DNA of 47,570 bases, from positions 1 through 47,570 of the forward strand of contig CAZDUO010000027.1 in assembly GCA_964508655.1 (NCBI GenBank), read 5' to 3'. This document shows, one piece after another, positions 24,051 to 31,825 of this stretch; positions within the stretch are counted from its first letter, which is position 1; the number at the start of each line of letters is the position of its first letter. Origin of the DNA: VBAS01 sp964508655. Its GTDB lineage: Bacteria; Bacteroidota; Bacteroidia; Chitinophagales; Chitinophagaceae. The notes below the pieces were generated by a model that did not search any database, had not been told where the DNA came from, and saw only the letters and a list, made by a program, of their open reading frames with translations. The position numbers were made by a program, and so were the translations under genes.

Positions 24051-25286
24051 GTGAGCAAACATCTTATCGTCATAGGCGGCGGCGCTGCCGGTTTTTTCTG
24101 TGCCGTGAATGCGGCACGCCTGAACCCTTCGCTGAGGGTGACCATTATTGAAAAAACAGGCAAGCTTCTTTCGAAAGTAAAAGTGAGCGGCGGGGGCCGC
24201 TGCAATGTAACGCATGCCAGCTTTGATATGGATGAAATGAGCAGGCAATACCCGCGGGGCCGGCATTTTGTCAAAAAAACATTTCACCGGTTTTTTACTA
24301 AAGATACAATCAGCTGGTTTGAGGAAAGAGGAGTGAAGCTGAAAACAGAAGCCGACGGCCGGATGTTCCCGGTGACGGATTCTTCGCAAACGGTGATTAA
24401 TTGCTTACTGAGAGAGGCGGGCAGGTACGGAGTGGAGATAATGCTGAAGTCTGAAGTCAGAAGTCTGAAGATGGAAGGTGGAAAGTTTCGGATTGAATTA
24501 TCAGACCTCAGACATCTGTCCTCAGACTTCGTTCTCATTGCAACAGGAGGCTATCCAAAATCTTTTATGTTTGATTGGCTGAAAAGGCTGGGACATTCGA
24601 TAGAAGAACCTGTACCTTCTTTGTTCACATTTAACCTGCCCGGGCACCCGGTAACGAAGCTGATGGGCGTGAGTGTGGGAAAGTCAAAAGTCAAAATTGA
24701 AAATTCAAAACATGAGGAAAAGGGTGCCTTGCTCATCACGCATTGGGGATTGAGCGGGCCGGTGGTACTGCGGCTGAGCGCATGGGGAGCAAGGCAATTG
24801 GCAAAATGCAATTGGCAATTTTCAATCAGTATAAACTGGTTGCCGGATTATACTGAACAAAGCTTGAGAGAAAGTTTTCAGCAGCTAAGAAATGAAATTG
24901 CTTCGCAGAAAATAGTCAATAAAAATCCGTTTGGCCTGCCGGCAAGGCTTTGGGAGTTTCTTGCTGAGCAATCGGGAATAAAAACTGAATGGCGCTGGGC
25001 CGACCTGCCTGCTGCGAATCAAAACCTCCTTATAAAAAATCTCTGCTGTTACGAATGTGATGTGAAGGGCAAAACAACTTTTAAAGAAGAGTTTGTTACC
25101 GCCGGTGGCATTAAACTGAACGAAGTAGACCCCAACAGCATGATGAGCAAAAAAATTCCCAACTTGTTTTTTGCCGGCGAAGTGCTGGATGTGGACGGCA
25201 TTACCGGCGGTTTCAATTTTCAGCATGCGTGGACGAGCGCCTATATTGCAGCTGTGGGTATTGTCACTGAAACGCTGAAACACTGA
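24051..25286 (+). CDS. BaiN/HI0933-type NAD(P)/FAD-dependent oxidoreductase
   Basis: A 411-residue flavoprotein. The N-terminal dinucleotide-binding motif is IVIGGGAAGFFCAVNAARLN (residues 6-25), then VKVSGGGRCNVTHASF near 49, and at the C-terminus FAGEVLDVDGITGGFNFQHAW. The family (HI0933, YhiN) is widespread; BaiN in gut bacteria has been linked to bile-acid dehydroxylation, but no substrate can be inferred here. The start is a GTG at 24051, five bases after a CATATTTG promoter-like element. Three in-frame stretches (about residues 134-160, 204-216 and 246-258) are encoded by repetitive DNA words. Function otherwise looks intact. Confidence 0.88.
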   Translation: MSKHLIVIGGGAAGFFCAVNAARLNPSLRVTIIEKTGKLLSKVKVSGGGRCNVTHASFDMDEMSRQYPRGRHFVKKTFHRFFTKDTISWFEERGVKLKTEADGRMFPVTDSSQTVINCLLREAGRYGVEIMLKSEVRSLKMEGGKFRIELSDLRHLSSDFVLIATGGYPKSFMFDWLKRLGHSIEEPVPSLFTFNLPGHPVTKLMGVSVGKSKVKIENSKHEEKGALLITHWGLSGPVVLRLSAWGARQLAKCNWQFSISINWLPDYTEQSLRESFQQLRNEIASQKIVNKNPFGLPARLWEFLAEQSGIKTEWRWADLPAANQNLLIKNLCCYECDVKGKTTFKEEFVTAGGIKLNEVDPNSMMSKKIPNLFFAGEVLDVDGITGGFNFQHAWTSAYIAAVGIVTETLKH

Positions 25287-25420
25287 AGTGAAAAAAACGT
25301 CAAGGAGGTACGAAAACCACGGAATAAACTTATCCTGATTTATTGTAGTGATGAAAGTAGTTCACTATTTATTATTGACTATGCACAAAAGGTTGATTAG
25401 AATTGCCGAACCCTGAACGG

Positions 25421-25536
25421 TCGCCGACGCTTTGGTCGGGTCTGATGACTCTGACGAGTATCAGACTCCGTCAGAGATGCCGACATTTATCGTCGGCAAG
25501 CGTCGCAACGTCAGCCAAATCACGGCGTTGCGGCTG
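25421..25536 (+). repeat. Composite hairpin cluster upstream of rpsA
   Basis: The outer stem is CGACGCTT (25425-25432) with AAGCGTCG (25498-25505). Nested inside are CTCTGACG (25449-25456) with CGTCAGAG (25469-25476), and TGCCGAC (25478-25484) with GTCGGCA (25492-25498). Downstream, GCAACG (25505-25510) pairs with CGTTGC (25526-25531); its loop holds CAGCC, complementary to GGCTG at 25532-25536, which would make a pseudoknot. It may be a mobile repeat or a structured RNA. Confidence 0.6.
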
Positions 25537-25625
25537 GTAAAATAAAAATAACAATACCAGGCTTCATGGGGTCTTGTTATGACAAAAACGATAAACCTCA
25601 AACCTCAAACCTCAAACTATTCGCC

Positions 25626-25633
25626 TATCTTTG
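25626..25633 (+). promoter_or_regulatory. -7 promoter element of rpsA
   Basis: TATCTTTG, a perfect TAnnTTTG match, 50 bases before the rpsA ATG. The usual -33 TTTG is not seen because that place is taken by AAACCTC heptamers. The resulting leader can fold CCCGGTCCC (25638-25646) against GGGA (25657-25660) and CCGGG (25668-25672). Confidence 0.6.
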
Positions 25634-25682
25634 CCGCCCCGGTCCCGAAAGTAAATGGGATAAAACCCCGGGATATTTTATC

Positions 25683-27614
25683 ATGTCAGAAAATTTTATT
25701 GTTAAACAACTAAACGCTGATGCACAGGAGTCTTCTGCTGCCCCCGAAGCCGCAGAAACCGCAGCGACAACAACAGCACCTGTGGAAGCGGCGGCTCCTT
25801 CCGCTCACGACGATTTCGACTGGAGCATTGACAAACGCAACGTGACCTTGTACACCGCGGATGAAAAAGAAAAGTATGACAAGGTGTACGAGAAAACTTT
25901 TGTTCAGATTAACGATGGTGAACTGATTAAAAGCACCGTGGTGGGTATGACCAAAACAGATGTGGTGCTGAACATCGGTTTTAAAAGTGACGGGCTGGTG
26001 TCGCTGAACGAATTTCGCGACACACCCAACCTGAAAGTAGGCGATGAAGTGGAAGTGATGGTAGTGGAAAAGGAAGACCGTGAAGGTCACCTGAACCTGA
26101 GCCGCCGGCAGGCCCGCATCACCCGTGCATGGGAAAAGATTGTGGACGTGCACAAAACCGGCGAAGTAATTACCGGTGTGGTGACCAACAAGACAAAGGG
26201 TGGTTTGATTGTGGATGTGTTTGGCATGGAAACCTTCCTGCCCGGTTCGCAAATTGATGTGAAGCCCGTGACTGACTACGATCAGTTTGTGGGGAAAACA
26301 ATGGAGTTTAAAGTGGTGAAGATTAATGAGGCCATTAAGAATGCAGTGGTAAGCCACAAGGCGCTTATCGAAAGCGATATTGAAGCGCAGCGGGCCGAAA
26401 TAATGAGCAAGCTGGAAAAAGGCCAGGTGCTGGAAGGCACGGTGAAAAACATCACCGACTTTGGCGCTTTCATGGACCTCGGCGGTCTGGATGGGCTGCT
26501 CTACATCACGGATATTTCGTGGGGCCGCATTTCGCATCCTACAGAAATTCTGAAGCTGGATCAGAAAATAAATGTAGTGGTGCTCGATTTCGATGATGAG
26601 AAAAAACGCATCAGCCTTGGTTTGAAACAGCTCACCCCGCATCCGTGGGATGTGCTGCCTGAAATGATTGCCGAGGGCAATCTTGTGAAAGGCCGGGTGG
26701 TGAATATTGAAGACTACGGCGCTTTCCTTGAAATACTCCCCGGTGTAGAAGGTCTTGTTCACGTAAGTGAAATCACATGGTCCAATACGCCGATAAACGC
26801 CAAAGAATTCTTCAAGATTAATAATGAGCATGAAGCCAAAATTGTGACGCTGGATAAGGCCAGCCGCAAGATGAGCCTTTCTATCAAGCAGCTTTCACCC
26901 GATCCGTGGAATGAAATTGAAGTGAAGTTCCCGGTGGAGAGCCGTCACAAGGGGCTGGTAAAAAACATAACGCCTTACGGCGTGTTTGTGGAGCTGGCAC
27001 CGGGCATTGGCGGCATGATTCACATCAGTGATCTCAGTTGGCTGAAGCGTTTCAATCATCCCAATGAATACACTAAAGTGGGTGAGCATATTGACGTGGT
27101 CATCCTCAGCATTGATAAAGACAACCGCAAGCTGCAGCTGGGTCACAAACAACTGGAAGAAGATCCCTGGAACACACTGCAGCAAACCTTCGCCATCGGC
27201 AGCATACACGAAGGTACTGTAACCCGCCGCGACGATAAGGGCGCCATTGTGCAGTTGCCTTATGGCCTGGAAGGCTTTGCGCCCAACCGCCACCTGAACA
27301 AAGAAGACGGCAAGAGTGTAGGCGCCGATGAAACGATTAATTTCATGGTGATTGAATTTGACCGCAATGAAAAGCGGATTGTGCTTTCACACACCCGTAC
27401 ATGGGAGCAGGCCAGGATGGAAGAGAAAGAAGCCGGCCGCAAGGAAGCCAAGGCCGAAGCAGATAAAACCCGCAAGGCGGTGAAGACGGTGCAGTCGAAA
27501 GTGGAAAAAGCCACATTGGGCGACCTTGGAGCACTGGCCGAAATAAAAGCCAAACTGAAAGAAGAAGAGAAGGGCGGTGGCGAAGAGAAGAAGGAAGAGA
27601 AGAGTGAGGGGTGA
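25683..27614 (+). CDS. rpsA: Ribosomal protein S1 (bS1), six S1 domains
   Basis: Brings mRNA to the 30S subunit. In Bacteroidota, which seldom use Shine-Dalgarno pairing, it is expected to be important for initiation. The start is at 25683 (MSENFIVKQLNADAQESS; 643 residues). An Ala/Pro/Thr-rich disordered N-terminus (1-45) is followed by six S1 domains at about 79-141, 157-225, 243-312, 329-398, 414-485 and 499-570; domains 3-5 carry the clearest ITDFGAFMDLGG and ITPYGVFVEL motifs. A Lys/Glu-rich tail closes the protein. It is flanked by heptamer repeats on both sides and has a strong terminator. Confidence 0.96.
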   Translation: MSENFIVKQLNADAQESSAAPEAAETAATTTAPVEAAAPSAHDDFDWSIDKRNVTLYTADEKEKYDKVYEKTFVQINDGELIKSTVVGMTKTDVVLNIGFKSDGLVSLNEFRDTPNLKVGDEVEVMVVEKEDREGHLNLSRRQARITRAWEKIVDVHKTGEVITGVVTNKTKGGLIVDVFGMETFLPGSQIDVKPVTDYDQFVGKTMEFKVVKINEAIKNAVVSHKALIESDIEAQRAEIMSKLEKGQVLEGTVKNITDFGAFMDLGGLDGLLYITDISWGRISHPTEILKLDQKINVVVLDFDDEKKRISLGLKQLTPHPWDVLPEMIAEGNLVKGRVVNIEDYGAFLEILPGVEGLVHVSEITWSNTPINAKEFFKINNEHEAKIVTLDKASRKMSLSIKQLSPDPWNEIEVKFPVESRHKGLVKNITPYGVFVELAPGIGGMIHISDLSWLKRFNHPNEYTKVGEHIDVVILSIDKDNRKLQLGHKQLEEDPWNTLQQTFAIGSIHEGTVTRRDDKGAIVQLPYGLEGFAPNRHLNKEDGKSVGADETINFMVIEFDRNEKRIVLSHTRTWEQARMEEKEAGRKEAKAEADKTRKAVKTVQSKVEKATLGDLGALAEIKAKLKEEEKGGGEEKKEEKSEG

Positions 27615-27683
27615 GTTTTTAGTTTATGGTTTGTAGTTTGTAGTTTGTAGTCAGTAGTTGTGGGGCTAACTATTTAAAACTAG

Positions 27684-27714
27684 AGCGTTCTGGATGCACC
27701 GGGACGCTTTTTTT
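27684..27714 (+). terminator. Rho-independent terminator of rpsA
   Basis: AGCGTTCTGG at 27684-27693 pairs over ten positions (three of them G-U) with CCGGGACGCT at 27699-27708 around a five-base loop, followed by seven T. Confidence 0.85.
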
Positions 27715-27776
27715 CTCCCAGCTATTTTGAGGAGGATATGTTGATAGCCGGCTGTGGAATTATTAATGGGCTTCAC

Positions 27777-27853
27777 TTGCGCCTGCCCGCTTGTCTTTGC
27801 TGATTTCTACAACGAAGTTTTATCGTAGTTGGAAACTATGGCGAAAGCAGGCC
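27777..27853 (+). repeat. Dispersed repeat, copy 1 (split by 30 bp)
   Basis: TTGCGCCTGCCCGCTTG...CTTTGCTGA at 27777-27803 and CTATGGCGAAAGCAGGCC at 27836-27853 match, in opposite orientation, 47240-47266 (25 of 27) and 47220-47237 (18 of 18). Copy 1 has 32 bases between the blocks, copy 2 only 2. Confidence 0.8.
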
Positions 27854-28097
27854 ATAAAAGGACTTTGGGAAACGAGTTGCTCAATAAGAAGCCCTTTGAG
27901 GCACTCCAGGACGGCAACAATTTCATTCTGCAATATTTACTACAAAAGCATATAGGAAACAAAGATTCTAATAGAGCCTATGTGTTTCTATGTTTCTACT
28001 GTGCCTATGTGGTAAATTATTTCAATGCAGGTTAAGTTACGAGGGGTACGCAACTTTATTTATATAATTCTTAATTTGAGCACACATTATTTGCCGT

Positions 28098-28865
28098 ATG
28101 CCCGGATTTTTTGAACGCATCAAACATATCAGGCCCCTGCGTTCGCTGGTCTATGCTATTGCCGGTGCAGTTTCTTACCCGGGGCTTGTAATGCTGAACA
28201 AACTGAAAATTTCAGGTACTGAATATCTCCGCGAGCTGCCCCAATCGAATGTACTCTTTGTCAGCAATCATCAAACCTATTTTGCCGATGTGATTACTTT
28301 TCTACACATCTTCTGCGCCGTAAAGTGGGGAAGAAAAAACAGGCTGGGTTTTCCCATTTACCTGCTCAATCCCTTTACCCGGGTTTATTATGTAGCTGCC
28401 GAAGAAACAATGAAGGGCAGTCTTATCAGCCGCTTTTTCATTTTGGCAGGCGCCATCACGGTAAAACGAACCTGGAATCCGGACAGCAAATTACAGCGCA
28501 AAGGCCTCGACCCTTCCGACACCCGGAAGATTGAAAGAGCCTTGGAGAATAACTGGGTGATAACATTTCCGCAGGGTACTACCAAACCTTTTGCCCCCGG
28601 CAGAAAAGGGACTGCATTAATAATTAAAAGAACCAAACCGGTTGTGGTGCCCGTTGTCATCAACGGGTTCTGGCGGGCTTTCAACAAAAAAGGCCTGAAG
28701 TTTAAAAAGAAAGGCTCCCAGCTTACAGTACGGTTTAAAGAACCATTGCAAATTGATTACGACGCTCCGGCCGAAGAAATCATACGACAAATAATGGATG
28801 CCATAGAACAAAGTAAGGAGTACATGATGAAAGGTGCGCACCACTGGAAAACAGAGATTGTCTAA
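28098..28865 (+). CDS. PlsC-like 1-acylglycerol-3-phosphate acyltransferase
   Basis: A 255-residue LPLAT-superfamily enzyme. Motif I is NHQTYFAD (near residue 57; catalytic H-x4-D); motif III is FPQGTTKPFAPGRKGTALI near 155 and motif IV is VPVVINGFWRAF. A hydrophobic N-terminal segment suggests membrane attachment. It is expected to acylate lysophosphatidic acid or a related lipid. It is clearly different from the other acyltransferase at 22817-23833, so the window has two non-redundant types. A TTATTTG promoter-like element lies about five bases before the ATG. It is convergent with the thioesterase gene. Confidence 0.86.
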   Translation: MPGFFERIKHIRPLRSLVYAIAGAVSYPGLVMLNKLKISGTEYLRELPQSNVLFVSNHQTYFADVITFLHIFCAVKWGRKNRLGFPIYLLNPFTRVYYVAAEETMKGSLISRFFILAGAITVKRTWNPDSKLQRKGLDPSDTRKIERALENNWVITFPQGTTKPFAPGRKGTALIIKRTKPVVVPVVINGFWRAFNKKGLKFKKKGSQLTVRFKEPLQIDYDAPAEEIIRQIMDAIEQSKEYMMKGAHHWKTEIV

Positions 28866-28884
28866 AAGACAGCAACAGCAATAA

Positions 28885-29403
28885 TTATTGATTATCCTGG
28901 AAGAGCGCCTTTAATTCAGTCGCATCCCCCGGCTTCATCTTTCCGCCCAGTATCAGCCTCACCTGTCTTCTCCGCAGTGCTCCATCAAATAGTTTTTTCT
29001 CTTCTTCAGTCACCGGTGTCACCTGAGGCACGGGCCGTGGCTTGCCGTTGGGGTCAAGCGCTACGAAAGTATAATAGGCTTCATTGCTTTTGTATTTGTA
29101 CTGGTGCAGCACATCTTCACCCCACACTTTCAGGTGCACCTCCATCGAAGTATTGAATGCACGGCTCAGTTTGGCTTCGATGTGAACCACATTACCGAGT
29201 TTTATCGGCGCTTCAAAAGAAATATTATCCACTGAAGCCGTCACCACCGGCGAGCCGCAATGCTTCATGGCCGCCAGCGCTGCCGCAATATCCATCCAGT
29301 ACATCAGCCGGCCGCCCATCAGGTTGCCAAACGTATTGGTGTCGTTGGGCAAAACCAGTTCTGTCATTACGGTAAGGCTATCGGCTGCAGTCTTACTTTC
29401 CAT
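28885..29403 (-). CDS. YciA-type acyl-CoA thioesterase (hotdog fold)
   Basis: A 172-residue hotdog-fold thioesterase that hydrolyses acyl-CoA esters. The family active-site region is NDTNTFGNLMGGRLMYWMD (residues of about 20-38), followed by AAALAAMKHCGSPVVTASVD and the central strand DNISFEAPIKLGNVVHIEA. The C-terminal extension (EEEKKLFDGALRRRQVRL) is common in this group in Bacteroidota. The ATG at 29403 is about 15 bases from a TATCTTTG element on the same strand. Confidence 0.9.
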   Translation of the reverse strand: MESKTAADSLTVMTELVLPNDTNTFGNLMGGRLMYWMDIAAALAAMKHCGSPVVTASVDNISFEAPIKLGNVVHIEAKLSRAFNTSMEVHLKVWGEDVLHQYKYKSNEAYYTFVALDPNGKPRPVPQVTPVTEEEKKLFDGALRRRQVRLILGGKMKPGDATELKALFQDNQ

Positions 29404-29417
29404 TATTAAAATTTAAG

Positions 29418-29425
29418 CAAAGATA
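29418..29425 (-). promoter_or_regulatory. -7 promoter element of the thioesterase gene
   Basis: The minus strand reads TATCTTTG, a perfect TAnnTTTG match, ending about 15 bases before the ATG. No matching -33 was found. Confidence 0.6.
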
Positions 29426-29584
29426 ACCGGATGAAGGTAGAAAGAGCCTGGTGGTTACAAGGTTACATGAGATGTTATTATATCATAATACCGTTTGGAA
29501 TTTAAGAAGCAACAATAAAATAATTTAGCAATTCAGCAATTCAACCATTAATACATCTAACCATCCCCCATGCATATTCATATC

Positions 29585-29616
29585 CTTGTCTCTTGAATCA
29601 TTTCCCCTTACATTTG
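29585..29616 (+). promoter_or_regulatory. Promoter of proline dehydrogenase
   Basis: CTTG at 29585-29588, a 20-base spacer, and TACATTTG at 29609-29616. The spacing equals that of the S10 and tRNA-Asp promoters. The start codon at 29638 is about 20 bases further. Confidence 0.65.
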
Positions 29617-29637
29617 CCCATTCCACACGGATTTTAA

Positions 29638-30879
29638 ATGCTTGCTATGGAACCACAGCCCGTAATTTCTTTCGACGATACTGAAATCGCTTTTGCATAC
29701 AAAACGGATAACGAATTAAAACAGGCTCACTTTTTATTTTCTTCCATGCGCTATCCCTGGCTGGTGAAAGCGGGGGTGAAGTTCACGCCGCTGCTTGTGA
29801 AAGGGAATTTCCCATTTGTAAAGTCAATGATGCGCAACACTATCTTTAAACAGTTTGTTGGCGGCGAAACACTGCAGGAAACCGCAGCCGTTGCCGACAG
29901 GCTGGAACAGTACGGCGTGCAGGTAATACTCGACTACGGAGTGGAAGGAAAAGACGGTGAAGATAATTTTGAGCATGCCTGCGATGAATTTATCCGCGTA
30001 ATCAATTATGCTTCCACGCAGCACAATATTCCCTTCATGAGTGTGAAGGTTACCGGCTTTGCACGGTTTGCTTTACTGGAAAAAATGGACAGCATGATGC
30101 ACCGGGCCGAAGGCAGCCTGGTAAAACGTTACCTGAAAACGGTGGATGATTTGTCAAAAGAAGAAAAGGAAGAATGGCACCGTGTACGCCACCGCATGCT
30201 GCGGGTGTGCCAAACGGCAGCTGAAAGAAAAGTAGGCGTGTTCATTGATGCGGAAGAAACGTGGATACAGGACCCTGTGGATGCACTCACCCTGCTTATG
30301 ATGGATTCGTACAACAAAGAAAAATGTATTGTTTATAATACTACGCAGCATTACCGCACTGACCGGTTGCCATTTCTGAAAGACTGTTATGAAGCGGCAG
30401 TGGAAAGAAATTTCATACTCGGGGCCAAGCTGGTGCGTGGAGCGTATATGGAAAAAGAAAGAAAGCGGGCAAAAGAAATGGGTTATCCTTCACCTATTCA
30501 GCCCGACAAGGAAAGCAGCGATCGTGATTTTGATGCCGGAGTAAAATTCTGTATTGACCATCTCGACCGGATTTCACTTGTAGTAGCATCGCACAACGAA
30601 AGAAGTAACATGTATGCAGTGGAGCTGCTTCAGCAAAAAGGTTTGCCGCTCAAACACCCGCATGTGCATTGGAGCCAGTTGTATGGCATGAGTGATAATA
30701 TTACTTTCAACCTGGCCAGGGCGGGGTGTAATGTGAGCAAGTACCTGCCTTTTGGCCCCATCAAAGATGTGGTGCCGTACCTGATGCGCCGGGCACAGGA
30801 AAATACATCCATCGGAGGGCAAACCGGCCGGGAGCTGGGATTAATAAAAAAGGAAATGAAGCGAAGAGGTCTCAGGTAA
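29638..30879 (+). CDS. Proline dehydrogenase
   Basis: Oxidises proline to pyrroline-5-carboxylate with FAD, the first step of proline use. It has 413 residues and is a single-function enzyme; the P5C dehydrogenase part of PutA is absent and no separate gene is in the window. Visible TIM-barrel markers are VILDYGVEGKDGED near residue 100, MSVKVTGFARFALLEKM near 138, GAKLVRGAYMEKERKRAKEM near 262, VASHNERSN near 318 and the C-terminal MRRAQENTSIGGQTGRELGL with the conserved Arg pair that binds proline. The start may be 29638 or the ATG at 29647. Confidence 0.94.
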   Translation: MLAMEPQPVISFDDTEIAFAYKTDNELKQAHFLFSSMRYPWLVKAGVKFTPLLVKGNFPFVKSMMRNTIFKQFVGGETLQETAAVADRLEQYGVQVILDYGVEGKDGEDNFEHACDEFIRVINYASTQHNIPFMSVKVTGFARFALLEKMDSMMHRAEGSLVKRYLKTVDDLSKEEKEEWHRVRHRMLRVCQTAAERKVGVFIDAEETWIQDPVDALTLLMMDSYNKEKCIVYNTTQHYRTDRLPFLKDCYEAAVERNFILGAKLVRGAYMEKERKRAKEMGYPSPIQPDKESSDRDFDAGVKFCIDHLDRISLVVASHNERSNMYAVELLQQKGLPLKHPHVHWSQLYGMSDNITFNLARAGCNVSKYLPFGPIKDVVPYLMRRAQENTSIGGQTGRELGLIKKEMKRRGLR

Positions 30880-30922
30880 AGTATGCCGGTATTTATTTAT
30901 ATTTAATTTCCAATAACAGCAT

Positions 30923-31816
30923 ATGCGAACAATATTATTTTTACCCTTGTTTATTTTCCTGCTTTATTCATGCCGGAAGGAAAAATCCGGGTCACTGGAA
31001 GATGCCTTTATTCTTTCTCTGAAGGAAAACAATTTTGATGTTCTGAAAACCTATTTGCCGGATATGGAATTTTATAAATCGCTTGGCAGCAAGATGCCCC
31101 GGCAAAATGATGAGGGGATAAAAAAATTCCTGGAAGATAATAATCAAAAGCTGAAAGAAGCCTGGCAAAACACCATCTTCAATGTGGCCAGTAAGAAGAT
31201 TGACATGAGCAACGTGAGGATAAAGGAAGTGTTCTTTTATGATCCGTTTCCTCAGGACGAAACCTCGGAAGCCATGGTGATTAATTATGAATATAATGGT
31301 AAAACCTGGGACGATTTGCAGTTTATTGTCGGCCGCCGGGCCGGCAGAGTTTACCTGCTGGTTATCCCCCATGCTACAAGAGCCTTTTCCATGGCGGACC
31401 CTGAGCTTAGGGCCAGCAACGAAGCAAGGGCATGGATAGAAATGCAGAAACCAGAATTCAATAAGAAGCTTGGTAAGCTAACCGACAATGTGATAAAAGC
31501 CGTGAAAGAAAATAATGCCGGCGTTTTCAGCCAGATGATTCTTTATCGCGGCGCCGATGAAAGCCGTAAATGGAAAACGGCAGTAAATATGAAAGATTCA
31601 CTGGAAAGGGAGCAAGCCAATGAGTTTATGCAGAAAGTGGCAAATGCGGTAGCATCATGCACAGAGCAGGAAGCCGGTACCTACAGAACCGAAAGGGAAT
31701 CGGAAGGCCTGTGGATAATTCTGCCGGTAAGATGCGGCAACCGGTTTATTCAATTTACATACCTATGGGTAAATTCCCAATACCTGCTGGGCGATGTGTC
31801 TGTAATTGAGGTTTAA
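30923..31816 (+). CDS. Lipoprotein of unknown function
   Basis: A 297-residue protein with a lipoprotein signal peptide: a hydrophobic stretch ending in LLYSC places the lipid-bearing Cys at residue 17. No domain was recognised. The rest is mixed alpha/beta with repeated Asn/Lys/Glu and two similar halves, each beginning with a SLKENNFDVLK- or AVKENNAGVFS-like helix (about residues 33 and 193), which hints at an internal duplication. It lies 43 bp after proline dehydrogenase and may be co-transcribed; it is convergent with the next gene. Confidence 0.75.
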   Translation: MRTILFLPLFIFLLYSCRKEKSGSLEDAFILSLKENNFDVLKTYLPDMEFYKSLGSKMPRQNDEGIKKFLEDNNQKLKEAWQNTIFNVASKKIDMSNVRIKEVFFYDPFPQDETSEAMVINYEYNGKTWDDLQFIVGRRAGRVYLLVIPHATRAFSMADPELRASNEARAWIEMQKPEFNKKLGKLTDNVIKAVKENNAGVFSQMILYRGADESRKWKTAVNMKDSLEREQANEFMQKVANAVASCTEQEAGTYRTERESEGLWIILPVRCGNRFIQFTYLWVNSQYLLGDVSVIEV

Positions 31817-31825
31817 GTAACCTTA

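Larger units (their letters stand above)
25287..25682. other. Gene-free interval before rpsA with structured repeats
   Basis: 396 bases without a convincing gene. They hold a multi-hairpin segment (25421-25536), three copies of the heptamer AAACCTC at about 25594-25617, a promoter element (25626-25633) and a leader hairpin before the rpsA ATG. An open frame from 25566 joins the rpsA frame but is not protein-like. Confidence 0.7.
27615..28097. other. Gene-free repeat region after rpsA
   Basis: 483 bases without a supported gene. From the left: GTTTGTA heptamers (27629-27650), the rpsA terminator, a repeat shared with 47220-47266 (27777-27853), and at about 27970-28015 a GCCTATGTGTTTCTATG word repeat. 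A 68-codon open frame at 27829-28035 is made of these repeats and is not considered a gene. Confidence 0.7.

Noticed and set aside
25421..25536. Known riboswitch or r-protein leader class
   Set aside because: The stems do not match any class I can name, and the segment lies upstream of the best promoter element for rpsA.
25710..26831. A 373-codon minus-strand frame inside rpsA
   Set aside because: Antisense shadow of the S1 domains, very rich in His and Phe; no family resemblance.
27829..28035. A 68-codon frame in the gene-free region after rpsA
   Set aside because: It is built from dispersed repeats at both ends and has no protein-like core.
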